This document shows, in pieces, positions 16,652-25,423 of a stretch of 64,000 nt of DNA. Location of the stretch: positions 1,736,001-1,800,000 of the forward strand of contig CP016490.1 in assembly GCA_002966495.1 (NCBI GenBank), given 5' to 3'. The notes beneath the pieces were generated by a model. The model was not told the DNA's origin and made no database searches. It saw only the letters and a list, made by a program, of their open reading frames with translations. Numbering within the stretch: the stretch's first letter is position 1; each line of letters opens with the position of its first letter. Position numbers and translations under genes: made by a program. This DNA is from Halomonas sp. GFAJ-1 (GTDB taxonomy: Bacteria > Pseudomonadota > Gammaproteobacteria > Pseudomonadales > Halomonadaceae).

Positions 16652-17527
16652 ATGAAAATCCCCAAACGTTTACAGCCCCTGGTCGATGATGGAATGATCG
16701 ACGAGGTGCTGGTGCAGTTAATGAGTGGTAAAGAAGCGCAGGTTTATGTGGTGCGCTGCGGCGAAGAAGTACGCTGTGCCAAAGTGTTCAAAGAGGCCAA
16801 ACAGCGTAGCTTTAAACAGGCGGTGCAGTACCAGGAAGGGCGTAAAGAGCGTAATAGCCGCCGGGCCAGGGCCATGGCAAAAAAAACCCGCTATGGCCAA
16901 AAAGAGCAGGAGCAGGCGTGGCTAAATGCCGAAGTCGACGCGCTCTATCGGCTTGCTTCCGCAGGCGTTCGTGTCCCTGAGCCTCACGGTTTTGTCGATG
17001 GCGTATTGCTGATGGAGATGATCAGCGACGCCGAAGGTAACGTAGCGCCGCGCTTAGACGAAGTTACGCTCACGCCAGAGCAAGCCAAAACCTACTACGC
17101 CAAAGTCATTCAAGACGTCGTGCGTATGCTGTGTGCGGGTTTGATCCACGGTGACTTGTCAGAATTCAACGTGCTGGTAGATGCCTCCGGTCCGGTGATT
17201 ATCGATCTGCCCCAGGCTGTCGATGCCGCAGGCAACAACAGCGCCGCCGCCATGCTTTATCGCGATGTCGATAATATGCGCAACTACTTTGGCCAGTACG
17301 CACCGGAGCTGCTGACAACGGAATATGGCAGAGAGATGTGGTCGCTGTACGAGTCGGGCGAGCTACATCCGGATAGCAAGCTTACCGGCCACTTCGATGC
17401 TGACACCCACATCGCCAATGTTGATGAGCTCATGGAAGTTATCGACGACGCTAAAGAGGAAGAGGCCGAACGCCAGGCGCGCATGCGAGACGACGGCGAC
17501 GATGACGAGCCGCCACAGCCCTACTGA
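16652..17527 (+). CDS. RIO1-family serine protein kinase
   Basis: A 291-residue atypical kinase. The nucleotide-binding lobe includes GKEAQVYVVRCGEEVRCAKVF, where the Lys binds ATP. The catalytic loop LIHGDLSEFNVLVD (about residues 167-180) and the metal-binding IIDLPQAVD (about 187-195) are both intact, so the enzyme should be active as an ATPase or kinase. The C-terminal 50 residues are strongly acidic. RIO kinases act in ribosome maturation in archaea and eukaryotes; the bacterial role is less clear, but the position directly after dbpA fits a ribosome-assembly role. An upstream GAGGAG Shine-Dalgarno lies at about 16632. Confidence 0.93.
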   Translation: MKIPKRLQPLVDDGMIDEVLVQLMSGKEAQVYVVRCGEEVRCAKVFKEAKQRSFKQAVQYQEGRKERNSRRARAMAKKTRYGQKEQEQAWLNAEVDALYRLASAGVRVPEPHGFVDGVLLMEMISDAEGNVAPRLDEVTLTPEQAKTYYAKVIQDVVRMLCAGLIHGDLSEFNVLVDASGPVIIDLPQAVDAAGNNSAAAMLYRDVDNMRNYFGQYAPELLTTEYGREMWSLYESGELHPDSKLTGHFDADTHIANVDELMEVIDDAKEEEAERQARMRDDGDDDEPPQPY

Positions 17528-17612
17528 CTAATGCCGCAGGTTGGCTAGCCCGTGTTTGCTGTCTCTTTTTGGCGGCAGGCATGCCGCTGCCCCTTTCACG
17601 CAAGGACCTCCC

Positions 17613-19484
17613 ATGCTGTCTCGTATACTTACGCCGCTGTTCCGTTACTTTGAGGGGCGCGTAAACCCCTACCCGGAAGATGAGGTCACCACGCCGCCGA
17701 AGGGGTTATTGCCGTTTATTTGGCACTTCTCACGCCCGGTATGGCCGTGGCTACTGGCGGTATCGTTGCTGACGGCGCTGGTCTCCGCAGCAGAAGTGGT
17801 GTTCTTCAGTTATATGGGCGAGCTGGTTGACTGGCTGGGCAACGTAGAGCGAGAAAGCTTTTGGCAACACCACGGCCTGTGGTTAGCAGGCGTGGGCTTG
17901 TTGGTAATTGTGGGCCTGCCGTTGCTGGTGCTAATGCAGTCCCTGGTGACCCATCAGACGATTTTCGGCAACTACCCCATGATTGGCCGCTGGCTTTCTC
18001 ACCGCCACATGCTCAGCCAAAGCCTAGCGTTTTATCAGGATGAGTTTGCCGGGCGGGTGTCACAAAAAGTCATGCAAACGGCGCTGGCGATCCGAGAAAC
18101 CGTCACCAAAGTGATGGACCTGATGGTCTACGCCGTTGTCTATTTTACCGGGGCAGCGATTCTATTGGGCCGCGCCGACCCCTGGCTGCTGTTGCCCCTT
18201 GGCCTATGGCTTGTGGGCTATTTAGGCATTATGCGCTTTTTCGTTCCGCGTCTACGGGATGTCTCTATGGCCCAAGCCGATGCCCGTGCCCAGATGACGG
18301 GGCGCGTGGTCGATAGCTACAGCAATATCCAAACCATCAAACTCTTCGCCGATACCGAGCGCGAACAAGGCTACGCGAAAGACGCGATGGAGGGCTTCAT
18401 GGTCACCGTTCACCGTCAGATGCGCTTGGTCACGGTGATGAGCGTTTGTTTAACGCTGCTCAATACGCTGCTGCTAGTGGGCACTGCGGGCATGGCGATT
18501 AGCGCCTGGTATATGGACGCCATTTCCCTGGGCGTATTGGCCATCGCCATTGCGCTGGTGATGCGCATTCGCTTTATGTCCGACTGGATTTTATGGGAAG
18601 TCGCTGGGCTTTTTGAAAACATTGGCACGGTGCAGGATGGCATGAATACCATTGCCCAGGAGCCGACGATCAAAGATGCCCCCAAGGCCAAAGCACTTGT
18701 CGTGCCCAACGGCGAGATCGTGTTTGATGCGCTGCGCTTTCAGTATGCCCAGGCGAAAGGGGAGAGTAAAAACGTCTTTGACGGGCTGAGTTTAACCATC
18801 AAACCCGGCGAGAAAATTGGCCTGATTGGCCGTTCAGGGGCAGGCAAGTCCACCCTGGCAAATCTGCTGCTGCGCTTTTACGACCTGCAGGGCGGGCGGA
18901 TTTTAATCGATGGGCAGAATATTGCCGATGTCACCCAAACCTCGTTGCGCCATCAGATTGGTATGGTTACCCAGGATACCTCGCTACTGCACCGCTCGCT
19001 GCGGGATAATATTCGCTACGGCAGCCCCCATGCCAGTGATGAAGATGTATGGCAGGCGATAAGTCGCGCCCACGCAGATACGTTTATCAATGATTTGGTC
19101 GACCCAACAGGCCGGCGGGGTCTAGATGCCCATGTTGGTGAGCGCGGCGTGAAGCTCTCCGGTGGGCAGCGTCAACGCATTGCGATTGCCCGGGTGCTGC
19201 TAAAGAACGCGCCCATTTTGGTGTTGGATGAAGCCACGTCGGCGCTGGATTCAGAAGTGGAAGCCGCCATTCAAGAGCAGTTGGATACGCTGATGGAAGG
19301 CAAAACGGTGATTGCCATTGCTCACCGTCTTTCTACCATTGCTATGCTCGACCGTTTGATTGTGGTGGATGAAGGGCGCATGGTGGAGAGCGGCACCCAC
19401 CAGGAGCTACTCGCGCAGAACGGCATCTATGCGAGCCTCTGGCAGCGACAGTCCGGTGGTTTTTTGGGGCACGACCTAGACTAG
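17613..19484 (+). CDS. ABC exporter, fused membrane and ATPase domains
   Basis: A 623-residue half-transporter of the ABCB/MsbA type. Six helices fill about residues 45-345, and the ATPase covers about 375-610: GLIGRSGAGKSTL (Walker A), VKLSGGQRQRIAIARVLL (signature), ILVLDEATSALDSE (Walker B) and IAHRLSTI (H-loop). All catalytic motifs are intact, so it should work as a homodimer exporting a lipid, peptide or drug. I start at the ATG at 17613, with AAGGA 6 bases upstream; the frame is open back to a TTG at 17541, which has no Shine-Dalgarno and would add an unusual Gly/Ala-rich leader. Substrate is unknown. Confidence 0.93.
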   Translation: MLSRILTPLFRYFEGRVNPYPEDEVTTPPKGLLPFIWHFSRPVWPWLLAVSLLTALVSAAEVVFFSYMGELVDWLGNVERESFWQHHGLWLAGVGLLVIVGLPLLVLMQSLVTHQTIFGNYPMIGRWLSHRHMLSQSLAFYQDEFAGRVSQKVMQTALAIRETVTKVMDLMVYAVVYFTGAAILLGRADPWLLLPLGLWLVGYLGIMRFFVPRLRDVSMAQADARAQMTGRVVDSYSNIQTIKLFADTEREQGYAKDAMEGFMVTVHRQMRLVTVMSVCLTLLNTLLLVGTAGMAISAWYMDAISLGVLAIAIALVMRIRFMSDWILWEVAGLFENIGTVQDGMNTIAQEPTIKDAPKAKALVVPNGEIVFDALRFQYAQAKGESKNVFDGLSLTIKPGEKIGLIGRSGAGKSTLANLLLRFYDLQGGRILIDGQNIADVTQTSLRHQIGMVTQDTSLLHRSLRDNIRYGSPHASDEDVWQAISRAHADTFINDLVDPTGRRGLDAHVGERGVKLSGGQRQRIAIARVLLKNAPILVLDEATSALDSEVEAAIQEQLDTLMEGKTVIAIAHRLSTIAMLDRLIVVDEGRMVESGTHQELLAQNGIYASLWQRQSGGFLGHDLD

Positions 19485-19587
19485 CCTGTTTTGAAAGGGC
19501 TTAACTTGATTGCACTACTCTCACTTAGTAGTAGACTGGTCGTTTAAAGCTCGTTTTAATCGAGCGCGTTTTACTGGAGGGAGAGCA

Positions 19588-20595
19588 ATGCAAGCCATTC
19601 AGCTTCAACACCCCGGCGGTTTAGATAAATTAGACGTGGTTAATCTCGCGGCTCCAGGTGAACCTGGCCCCGGCGAAATTAAAGTACGCCTGCATGCTAG
19701 TTCGTTAAATTTTCACGATTACGCTGTAGTGAAGGGGATGATCCCCACTGATGATGGCCGCATTCCTATGTCGGATGGGGCAGGCGTTGTGGAAGCAATC
19801 GGTGAAGGTGTGAGTGAGTTCGCCGTTGGCGATGCGGTGGTGTCTACCTTCTTCCCCGACTGGCTGGAAGGCCCTGCGCGAGTCGGCGATTTCACGACCA
19901 CACCAGGGGATGGCGTTGACGGCTACGCCCGTGAACAGGTCATTCGTCCAACTACCTGGTTTACCCACCAGCCCAAGGGTTACAGCCACGCAGAGTCTGC
20001 CACGCTCACCACTGCAGGACTAACTGCGTGGCGTGCGCTGGTGGTGGACGGCGGTCTTAAAGCGGGTGATACGGTATTGGTATTAGGCACGGGGGGGGTC
20101 TCCATCTTTGCGCTGCAGTTTGCCAAGATGATGGGCGCAAGGGTAATCGCGACCTCCTCTTCCAATGAGAAATTGGCCCGCCTGCGGGAGCTGGGCGCTG
20201 AGCACACCATCAACTACAAAGAGACGCCAGACTGGGGGAAGGCGGTTAAAGCGTTGACCGATGGTAAAGGTGTAGACCACGTGGTTGAAGTAGGCGGCCC
20301 CGGCACGCTGCCGCAGTCGATTGATGCCATAAAAATTGGTGGGCATATTTCGCTGATTGGTGTGTTAACCGGCCGGGAAGGTGAGATTCCAACCGCTAAG
20401 TTGATGGCTAAACAAGCGAAGCTGCAAGGGCTTATCGTCGGTAGCCGTCGTCACCAAATCGAGATGATTCACGCCATTGAAGCCTCCAATCTGCGGCCGA
20501 TTATTGACCGCGAGTTTGCGCTCCATGACATTGCTGACGCTTTCCGTCATCAGGAGTCTGGCAAGCACTTTGGCAAAATCTGCCTCACTTTTTAA
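19588..20595 (+). CDS. Zinc-type alcohol dehydrogenase-like / quinone oxidoreductase (MDR)
   Basis: A 335-residue NAD(P)-dependent medium-chain dehydrogenase/reductase. The GroES-like N-terminal domain (about 25-130) lacks the zinc-ligand Cys at the usual place (SSLNFHDYAVVKG), as in quinone-oxidoreductase-like members. The nucleotide-binding fold contains VLGTGGVSIFALQFAKMMGA at about residues 167-186 and HVVEVGGPGTLPQS. Substrate is unknown; such enzymes reduce quinones or enones or oxidise alcohols. The start is the ATG at 19588, preceded by ACTGGAGGGAG; the open frame extends to 19510 without support. A terminator hairpin follows at 20640. Confidence 0.92.
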   Translation: MQAIQLQHPGGLDKLDVVNLAAPGEPGPGEIKVRLHASSLNFHDYAVVKGMIPTDDGRIPMSDGAGVVEAIGEGVSEFAVGDAVVSTFFPDWLEGPARVGDFTTTPGDGVDGYAREQVIRPTTWFTHQPKGYSHAESATLTTAGLTAWRALVVDGGLKAGDTVLVLGTGGVSIFALQFAKMMGARVIATSSSNEKLARLRELGAEHTINYKETPDWGKAVKALTDGKGVDHVVEVGGPGTLPQSIDAIKIGGHISLIGVLTGREGEIPTAKLMAKQAKLQGLIVGSRRHQIEMIHAIEASNLRPIIDREFALHDIADAFRHQESGKHFGKICLTF

Positions 20596-20639
20596 GCACT
20601 TGAATTAGCGCTTAACGCCATTAATTGAACGCATGAACT

Positions 20640-20675
20640 AAAGCGGCCATTTGCGTAGAATGGCCGCTTTTATTT
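20640..20675 (+). terminator. Terminator between the MDR gene and the NUDIX gene
   Basis: An 11-bp stem AAAGCGGCCAT/ATGGCCGCTTT with a 9-base loop ends in TTTTATTT. It sits just upstream of the NUDIX Shine-Dalgarno, so it could also modulate read-through into that gene. Confidence 0.8.
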
Positions 20676-20688
20676 GCCAGGAAGATCC

Positions 20689-21222
20689 ATGCATCATATT
20701 GCTCATCTCGTCCACGAAGCACTCCCCGCATCGCTTGCGTTAGAGCAGGTGCGGGTATTAAATCGTGAAGCTTCCCGTGCCATCGTCACCCGTGGTGACA
20801 ATATTTTGTTGCTCTACACCGAGCGTTACGATGACTTTAGCTTTCCAGGCGGCGGTATAGACGCTGGGGAAAGCCCTGAAGTGGGCCTGCACCGTGAACT
20901 GTATGAAGAGACCGGCGCCCAGGATATCGAAGTAACCTCACATTTTGGCTACGTAACAGAATATACCCCCACCTGGAAAAAGCAGTGGGATGTGATGTTT
21001 CAAACATCTCACTGGTTTACCTGCCAAATTGGCAATACGTTGGGTGAAGCAAAAATGGAAGAGTACGAAACTGCTAATGGCATGGCGGCGCGGTGGGTGT
21101 CGCTTGAAGAAGCGCTGCGTCATAACCGTAGCGTTATTGCACGCAAGCCAGCCACCATGGGCCTTTCCATTCACCGCGAAACTTTGGTGCTAGAGCATGT
21201 AGCCACTGCCCAGGGCCGTTAG
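20689..21222 (+). CDS. NUDIX hydrolase
   Basis: A 177-residue pyrophosphatase of the NUDIX superfamily. The Nudix box is complete: FPGGGIDAGESPEVGLHREL followed by YEETGA, with the REXXEE core that binds Mg2+. The protein is otherwise a simple single domain. Substrate (nucleotide sugar, dinucleotide or oxidised nucleotide) cannot be told. The start is the ATG at 20689, with AGGAAG 5 bases upstream; the in-frame TTG at 20674 would add five residues. It is convergent with the small gene at 21287. Confidence 0.93.
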   Translation: MHHIAHLVHEALPASLALEQVRVLNREASRAIVTRGDNILLLYTERYDDFSFPGGGIDAGESPEVGLHRELYEETGAQDIEVTSHFGYVTEYTPTWKKQWDVMFQTSHWFTCQIGNTLGEAKMEEYETANGMAARWVSLEEALRHNRSVIARKPATMGLSIHRETLVLEHVATAQGR

Positions 21223-21286
21223 CCCCGGGCTTTGTGTTGTCCTCTAGGTATGGGTCTGTCTTTTAGGTATTCAGGGCTTAAGCGGA

Positions 21287-21559
21287 TTAAGCTTTGTCGA
21301 ACAGCCTGCTGTATACCACCCCTTTTACTTCAAGCTCCCAGATATCCTCATAGGGCACTGTAGTGCCCTCGACATCTCCAGGCTCGTGGGTGCTATTTTT
21401 AATATCCGTTTCAGGAATGACTTTTACGCCTGTCATGCCCACATGCTGGATGCGAGCACTAAAGCGGTTGCCATCCTGATCGATGAGCAACCTTTCCCCG
21501 GCAATGCACTTTGAAAGCTTCTCGTGTAACTCTTCCATGGTCACGTTAATCACGCTCAT
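21287..21559 (-). CDS. Conserved hypothetical protein, 90 residues
   Basis: A small soluble acidic protein without signal peptide or helix bundle. I do not recognise the family. It has alternating hydrophobic beta-type strands (GERLLIDQDGNRFSARIQHV, then VKVIPETDI and WELEVKGVVYSRLF), which suggests a small beta-barrel or PilZ/Sm-like fold, but this is only a pattern impression. A GGAGG Shine-Dalgarno lies 6 bases before the ATG at 21559, which supports real translation. The stop is 64 bases from that of the NUDIX gene, on the opposite strand. Confidence 0.72.
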   Translation of the reverse strand: MSVINVTMEELHEKLSKCIAGERLLIDQDGNRFSARIQHVGMTGVKVIPETDIKNSTHEPGDVEGTTVPYEDIWELEVKGVVYSRLFDKA

Positions 21560-21713
21560 ATATGCCTCCTGCGCATCGCGTTCACTTTAAGTAGCTATTA
21601 GTTTAGTAGATATTTCTAGTCACTTCATAGTAGACGACAAGTTCATGTTGCGCGGTCATGCCAGCGTTAGGCGTGCTAATCTTTATTTTCTTATCTAGCG
21701 GAAAGGTAGCCTT

Positions 21714-22907
21714 ATGGCGCAGCGCTCCAGCAATGAGGCCCCATCATTATGGAAGGTAGTTGAGCTAACGGATTTTACGCTCCCTGAGCGTACCCAGGCG
21801 AGCCAGTGGCGACGGAGTTGGCAAACGGCAACTCGTTGGCTAGTGGGCAGAGAGGCCGCAGAACATAAAGCAAAGCAAGAGAGTGAACTGCGTGCCCTGC
21901 CAGAAGTGCGGCTTGCCCACCTGGTGCCTAACGTGGACTGGTCGCCTGGGGCGATTGAATTTGCCCATGTTCTTCACCAGCAGGGCCTTGAAGAAGAGCC
22001 AGTGGTGTTTTTCGTTACCCCGCCCCATGGTGGGCATCGCGCCGTTGTTAACTATTGGGCAAAGCAGCAGGGCGTTAGCTGTTTGGCTACCCCTACCTAC
22101 CAGGAACTCTCTGAAGGAAAGCTTGAATGGATAGCGCGTTGTGAAAACCAGCCCAATTGGGCGCTGCCAGAGTTGGAGCGATACTTTTTGCGCCATACCC
22201 AAGGCTTACAAGGCGTGCGTGAGTTACTAGAGCGTGCGTTAAGCGGACGCATGGGGCGTGGGGTAATTGGCTGCGACAGCTGGACATACGCCTATTTGCA
22301 GCAGGCGATTGGCCTGGACGGCACGCCAGCATTCACTCTTCAGGCAGTGGAGGGCAAACAGTTAGCTCACTATTTCGCGAACTTAGCGGGTGAGGGTAGC
22401 TGCCCCAGCGTGTATAGCACCCGTACCGGTAACCCCATTCTTGCAAACGACAGTGACGATAACGCCGAAAATGAGCGTAAAACGATGCATAAAGAGCTGC
22501 AGCGTTTATCGGCCCACTGCCGTGGGCATTTAGGTATAGCATGGCACTATTGGCGAGAGCGACTGCGCGAGCCTGCTGAAAGCGACGAATCAACACAATC
22601 CCAAGACGACGCTCAGTCTCAAGAGCTGTGGCTGCTGGACGCCTTGGCGGAGGCAGAGCTACCTGCGGAGACTGGAGACCTGGCTACATTGCTGCTGCAT
22701 ACGCTGTTAATTCACGGTGGGTTGGAGGATCAGGCGCTAGGAGATGTGCTCCCGTTTTCTCACCATGAAGTGTTAAACGCGCGGCTATCGCTGGCACGCC
22801 GGGGGTTGCTTAGCTGTCACCAGGGGCGCTGGCAAGTTTCACCGCTCAGTTACGCCAGCGTGCGACAGTTGTTGGAATCCCGCAACTACTTAGTTGACGC
22901 GCTTTAG
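21714..22907 (+). CDS. Uncharacterised 397-residue protein, probable C-terminal winged helix
   Basis: I do not recognise this protein. It is soluble, with no signal peptide. Residues 60-260 alternate strands and helices (VVFFVTPPHGGHRAVVNYWA, and GRGVIGCDSWTYAYLQQ), which resembles a P-loop-like or Rossmann-like fold without a standard Walker A. Residues 240-305 are polar and glutamine/aspartate-rich (ESDESTQSQDDAQSQE), a likely linker. The last 80 residues (LATLLLHTLLIHGGLEDQ, then VLNARLSLARRGLLS and RWQVSPLSYASVRQLLE) look like a winged-helix domain. It ends 8 bases before the mscS-type gene, which suggests co-transcription. A GAAAGG Shine-Dalgarno precedes the ATG. Confidence 0.8.
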   Translation: MAQRSSNEAPSLWKVVELTDFTLPERTQASQWRRSWQTATRWLVGREAAEHKAKQESELRALPEVRLAHLVPNVDWSPGAIEFAHVLHQQGLEEEPVVFFVTPPHGGHRAVVNYWAKQQGVSCLATPTYQELSEGKLEWIARCENQPNWALPELERYFLRHTQGLQGVRELLERALSGRMGRGVIGCDSWTYAYLQQAIGLDGTPAFTLQAVEGKQLAHYFANLAGEGSCPSVYSTRTGNPILANDSDDNAENERKTMHKELQRLSAHCRGHLGIAWHYWRERLREPAESDESTQSQDDAQSQELWLLDALAEAELPAETGDLATLLLHTLLIHGGLEDQALGDVLPFSHHEVLNARLSLARRGLLSCHQGRWQVSPLSYASVRQLLESRNYLVDAL

Positions 22908-22915
22908 GAGGGGGA

Positions 22916-23746
22916 ATGGACGACAAAGAGCAGTACGCCAGGCTGTTTAACGATATCGATAGCCAGGCGCTAATTATCCTCGGCGTTACGCTGGTTAGTA
23001 CAGTGCTGTTGATTATTGCGAGCCAGCATGGCTTGAACTGGCTGGCTAATCGGCTACATGGTCAGCTGAGGTTCCGCGTGTTTGCGCTTGTGCCGCTGAC
23101 ACGACTGCTGATTTTAATCGCTGCACTTGCCATTGCTGTGCCTGTTGTCATCGAGCCATCCATGCGCAATATGGTAACGCTGTTAGGCGCGCTTGGTTTA
23201 GCGATCGGCTTTGCCCTAAAAGACTACGTGAGTAGCCTAATAGCCGGCGTGGTCTCAGCAGTGGAGCTGCCTTATCGGCCGGGGGACTGGGTGAGTATTG
23301 AGGGGATGTATGGTGAGGTGAAGCACGTTGGAATGCGCACCGTGGATATCCAAACGCCTGATGATGATATGGTCGCGGTGCCCCACCTCAAGCTGTGGGA
23401 CTCAGCAATTCATAATGCGAATAACGGCGGCACCAGCTTGCAGTGTGTTACGCACTTTTACCTACATCCAGAGCATGAGGCTGAGCGCGTACGCAAAACG
23501 CTACGCGATGTGGCACTTACCAGCGCATATCTTAAGTTTGACCGGCCGGTTGTCGTCGTGGCAGAAGAGACGCCTTGGGGCACGCACTACCGTATTCGTG
23601 CCTACCCCGTTGACCCACGGCAACAGTTTTTATTTATTACCGATATGACCGTGCGAGGTAAGCAGGTACTCAGCGACTTGGGCATTAAGCCTGCGCTGTT
23701 GCCGCCTGGTGCGGCATTGGAATTGCAGGACGTGACTGGTCGATGA
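22916..23746 (+). CDS. MscS-family mechanosensitive channel
   Basis: A 276-residue small-conductance channel. Three helices lie at about residues 18-40, 58-80 and the pore helix 85-110. The pore helix and the following loop show the family pattern: LLGALGLAIGFALKDYVSSL, then ELPYRPGDWVSIEGMYGEV and TPDDDMVAVPHLKLWDS for the beta domain. The protein is close in size to E. coli MscS (286). It would open on hypo-osmotic shock, an important need in a halophile. A GGAGGGGG Shine-Dalgarno lies 6 bases upstream. The upstream unknown gene ends 8 bases before, and the stop overlaps the DUF429 gene by 4 bp. Confidence 0.93.
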   Translation: MDDKEQYARLFNDIDSQALIILGVTLVSTVLLIIASQHGLNWLANRLHGQLRFRVFALVPLTRLLILIAALAIAVPVVIEPSMRNMVTLLGALGLAIGFALKDYVSSLIAGVVSAVELPYRPGDWVSIEGMYGEVKHVGMRTVDIQTPDDDMVAVPHLKLWDSAIHNANNGGTSLQCVTHFYLHPEHEAERVRKTLRDVALTSAYLKFDRPVVVVAEETPWGTHYRIRAYPVDPRQQFLFITDMTVRGKQVLSDLGIKPALLPPGAALELQDVTGR

Positions 23747-24501
23747 CATCACCTAAAACGCTTTATATGGGCTGGGACGTCGGTGGTTGGAACTGCGATA
23801 ACAACCCTGCCAGTCGCGATGCATTGGTAGTGTTGGATAGGTCGCTTAATCTAGTAGGCATACCGTGGCGGGGAAACCTGCGCACGACGCTTAACGAGGC
23901 ACACGATAGTCGCGACTTGATTCATCGCCTGCTAGCGCTTTGCCAGCATCAAGCAAGCGGCAACGAGCGTGTGGTGATGGCTATTGATACCCCGCTGGCA
24001 CTTCCACAGGCGTTGCTGGCGCTTGCACGTGGTGAAGCGGTCAGCGCGCTTGGCCGATCTCAGGAAAACCCTTATTTATACCGCGAGACCGAACGCTGGC
24101 TCTTTCAGAGAGGCGTAACGCCCCTTTCACCGATTAAAGATATGATTGGCAGCCAGGCCACGAAAGGGATGCACTTGCTGGCACGTTTTGCACTGCACAT
24201 TGCCACCTGTGGGCAGTGGCAAAGCGCGGATGGTTCGCTAAGCGCGGTGGAGGGCTATCCGTCGCCTGCCAAGCGTTCTGCGGTGTTTACTGCACTGCGT
24301 CAACGAGTAAGCCTACCCGCTGAACATACCGCTATGCTGCAACAGCCAACGCCAAAGCAGCAGGATATTCAGGATGCTTGGCTCTGTGCACTGCTTGCCT
24401 GGAGTTTGGAGCATGCCAAAGAGAGCATCTCTTGGCCGCCAGCAGCGATGCCAGCGGCCGAAGGGTGGATCTTTGTGCCACGCGATGCGCTAACTCAGTA
24501 G
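23743..24501 (+). CDS. DUF429 family protein (predicted RNase H-fold nuclease)
   Basis: A 252-residue protein of the DUF429 family, a group predicted to have an RNase H-like nuclease fold. The first strand carries GWDVGGWNCDN with an acid in the catalytic position, and the second acidic strand is VVMAIDTPLALPQALLAL. A third region, QQDIQDAWLCALLAWS, carries the C-terminal acid. Activity has not been shown for this family as far as I know. ATGA at 23743 overlaps the mscS-type stop, so it is the third gene of the set starting at 21714. It is convergent with yebC, with only four bases between stops. Confidence 0.85.
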   Translation: MTSPKTLYMGWDVGGWNCDNNPASRDALVVLDRSLNLVGIPWRGNLRTTLNEAHDSRDLIHRLLALCQHQASGNERVVMAIDTPLALPQALLALARGEAVSALGRSQENPYLYRETERWLFQRGVTPLSPIKDMIGSQATKGMHLLARFALHIATCGQWQSADGSLSAVEGYPSPAKRSAVFTALRQRVSLPAEHTAMLQQPTPKQQDIQDAWLCALLAWSLEHAKESISWPPAAMPAAEGWIFVPRDALTQ

Positions 24502-24505
24502 GGTG

Positions 24506-25258
24506 CTACGCGCTCGCTTCGGGAAGCTCTGCGCTGTGGAACACGTTCTGCACATCGTCCAGCTCGTTAAGCATATCAAGCAGTTTTTCAAACACAGCCA
24601 CATCCTCACCCTCAACCGGTGTCGTGGTTTGTGGCAGGAACTGAATTTCATCCACCTCAAAGTCGATCTCGCCAAAAGTGTCTAGCAGGGCTTGCTTGGC
24701 TTTAGCGTAGTCGGTATGCGGAGCAAAGACGGTAATACGGCCCTCATCCTGCTCGATATCAGTAACGTCCACATCGGCTTCCATCAGCGCTTCAAGCACG
24801 GCTTCTTCGTCGCTGCCAGAAAACGAGAAAATAGCGCAGTGGTCGAACATATGGCTCACGCTGCCGGGCGTGCCAATTTTGCTCTTGGTTTTAGTGAAGC
24901 AACCACGCACATCGCCAAAGGTACGGTTCGGGTTGTCGGTTAGGCAGTCAACAATCACCATGGCGTTGCCTGGGCCAAAGCCCTCATAGCGCGCTGTTGA
25001 AAAGTCCTCGCCGCCAGCACCGCTGGCTTTATCCAGTGCTTTATCTATCACGTGGGAAGGCACCTGATCTTTCTTGGCACGCTCCATTAAACCGCGTAGT
25101 GCTAGGTTACCGTTAGGGTCGGTGCCGCCGGCTTTAGCGCAGACGTAGATTTCACGCCCGTACTTGCTATAAACCTTGGTTTTCGCAGCGGCCGTTTTGG
25201 CCATGGATTCCTTACGGTTTTGAAACGCCCTACCCATGTTGAAGTCCTTATTAGCCAT
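24506..25258 (-). CDS. YebC/PmpR family regulator or translation factor
   Basis: A 250-residue member of the YebC/TACO1 family. Family marks include NRKESMAKTAAAKTKVYSKY near the N terminus, GGTDPNGNLALR (about 45-56) and YEGFGPGNAMVIVDCLTDN (about 90-108). Members were described as DNA-binding regulators (PmpR), and more recently as factors that help ribosomes through proline stretches. The N terminus MANKDFNMGRAFQNRKESM resembles the E. coli YeeN subgroup rather than YebC (MAGHSKW). It is a single gene with a GGACTTC weak Shine-Dalgarno and a following leader rich in A/T up to the LysE promoter. Confidence 0.93.
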   Translation of the reverse strand: MANKDFNMGRAFQNRKESMAKTAAAKTKVYSKYGREIYVCAKAGGTDPNGNLALRGLMERAKKDQVPSHVIDKALDKASGAGGEDFSTARYEGFGPGNAMVIVDCLTDNPNRTFGDVRGCFTKTKSKIGTPGSVSHMFDHCAIFSFSGSDEEAVLEALMEADVDVTDIEQDEGRITVFAPHTDYAKAKQALLDTFGEIDFEVDEIQFLPQTTTPVEGEDVAVFEKLLDMLNELDDVQNVFHSAELPEASA

Positions 25259-25359
25259 GAACCGCCTGCGTGGCAGGCGTCATCTTGATTAAAAAAGGGA
25301 AAATTTTACCCAACAGCGTACCATGCTAACAGCGTTATTTAAGCGCCTACATTTATTAC

Positions 25360-25387
25360 CTGAACGCAGGTAAAGCTGGCGTATAAT
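25360..25387 (+). promoter_or_regulatory. Candidate promoter of the LysE-type gene
   Basis: A consensus -10 box TATAAT lies at 25382-25387, 37 bases before the LysE ATG. The best -35 match, CTGAAC at 25360-25365, is poor, so position of the -10 is better supported than the -35. Confidence 0.5.
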
Positions 25388-25423
25388 AGCGCTTCCTTAA
25401 TAACTTATTCCACGGAGAGAAGA

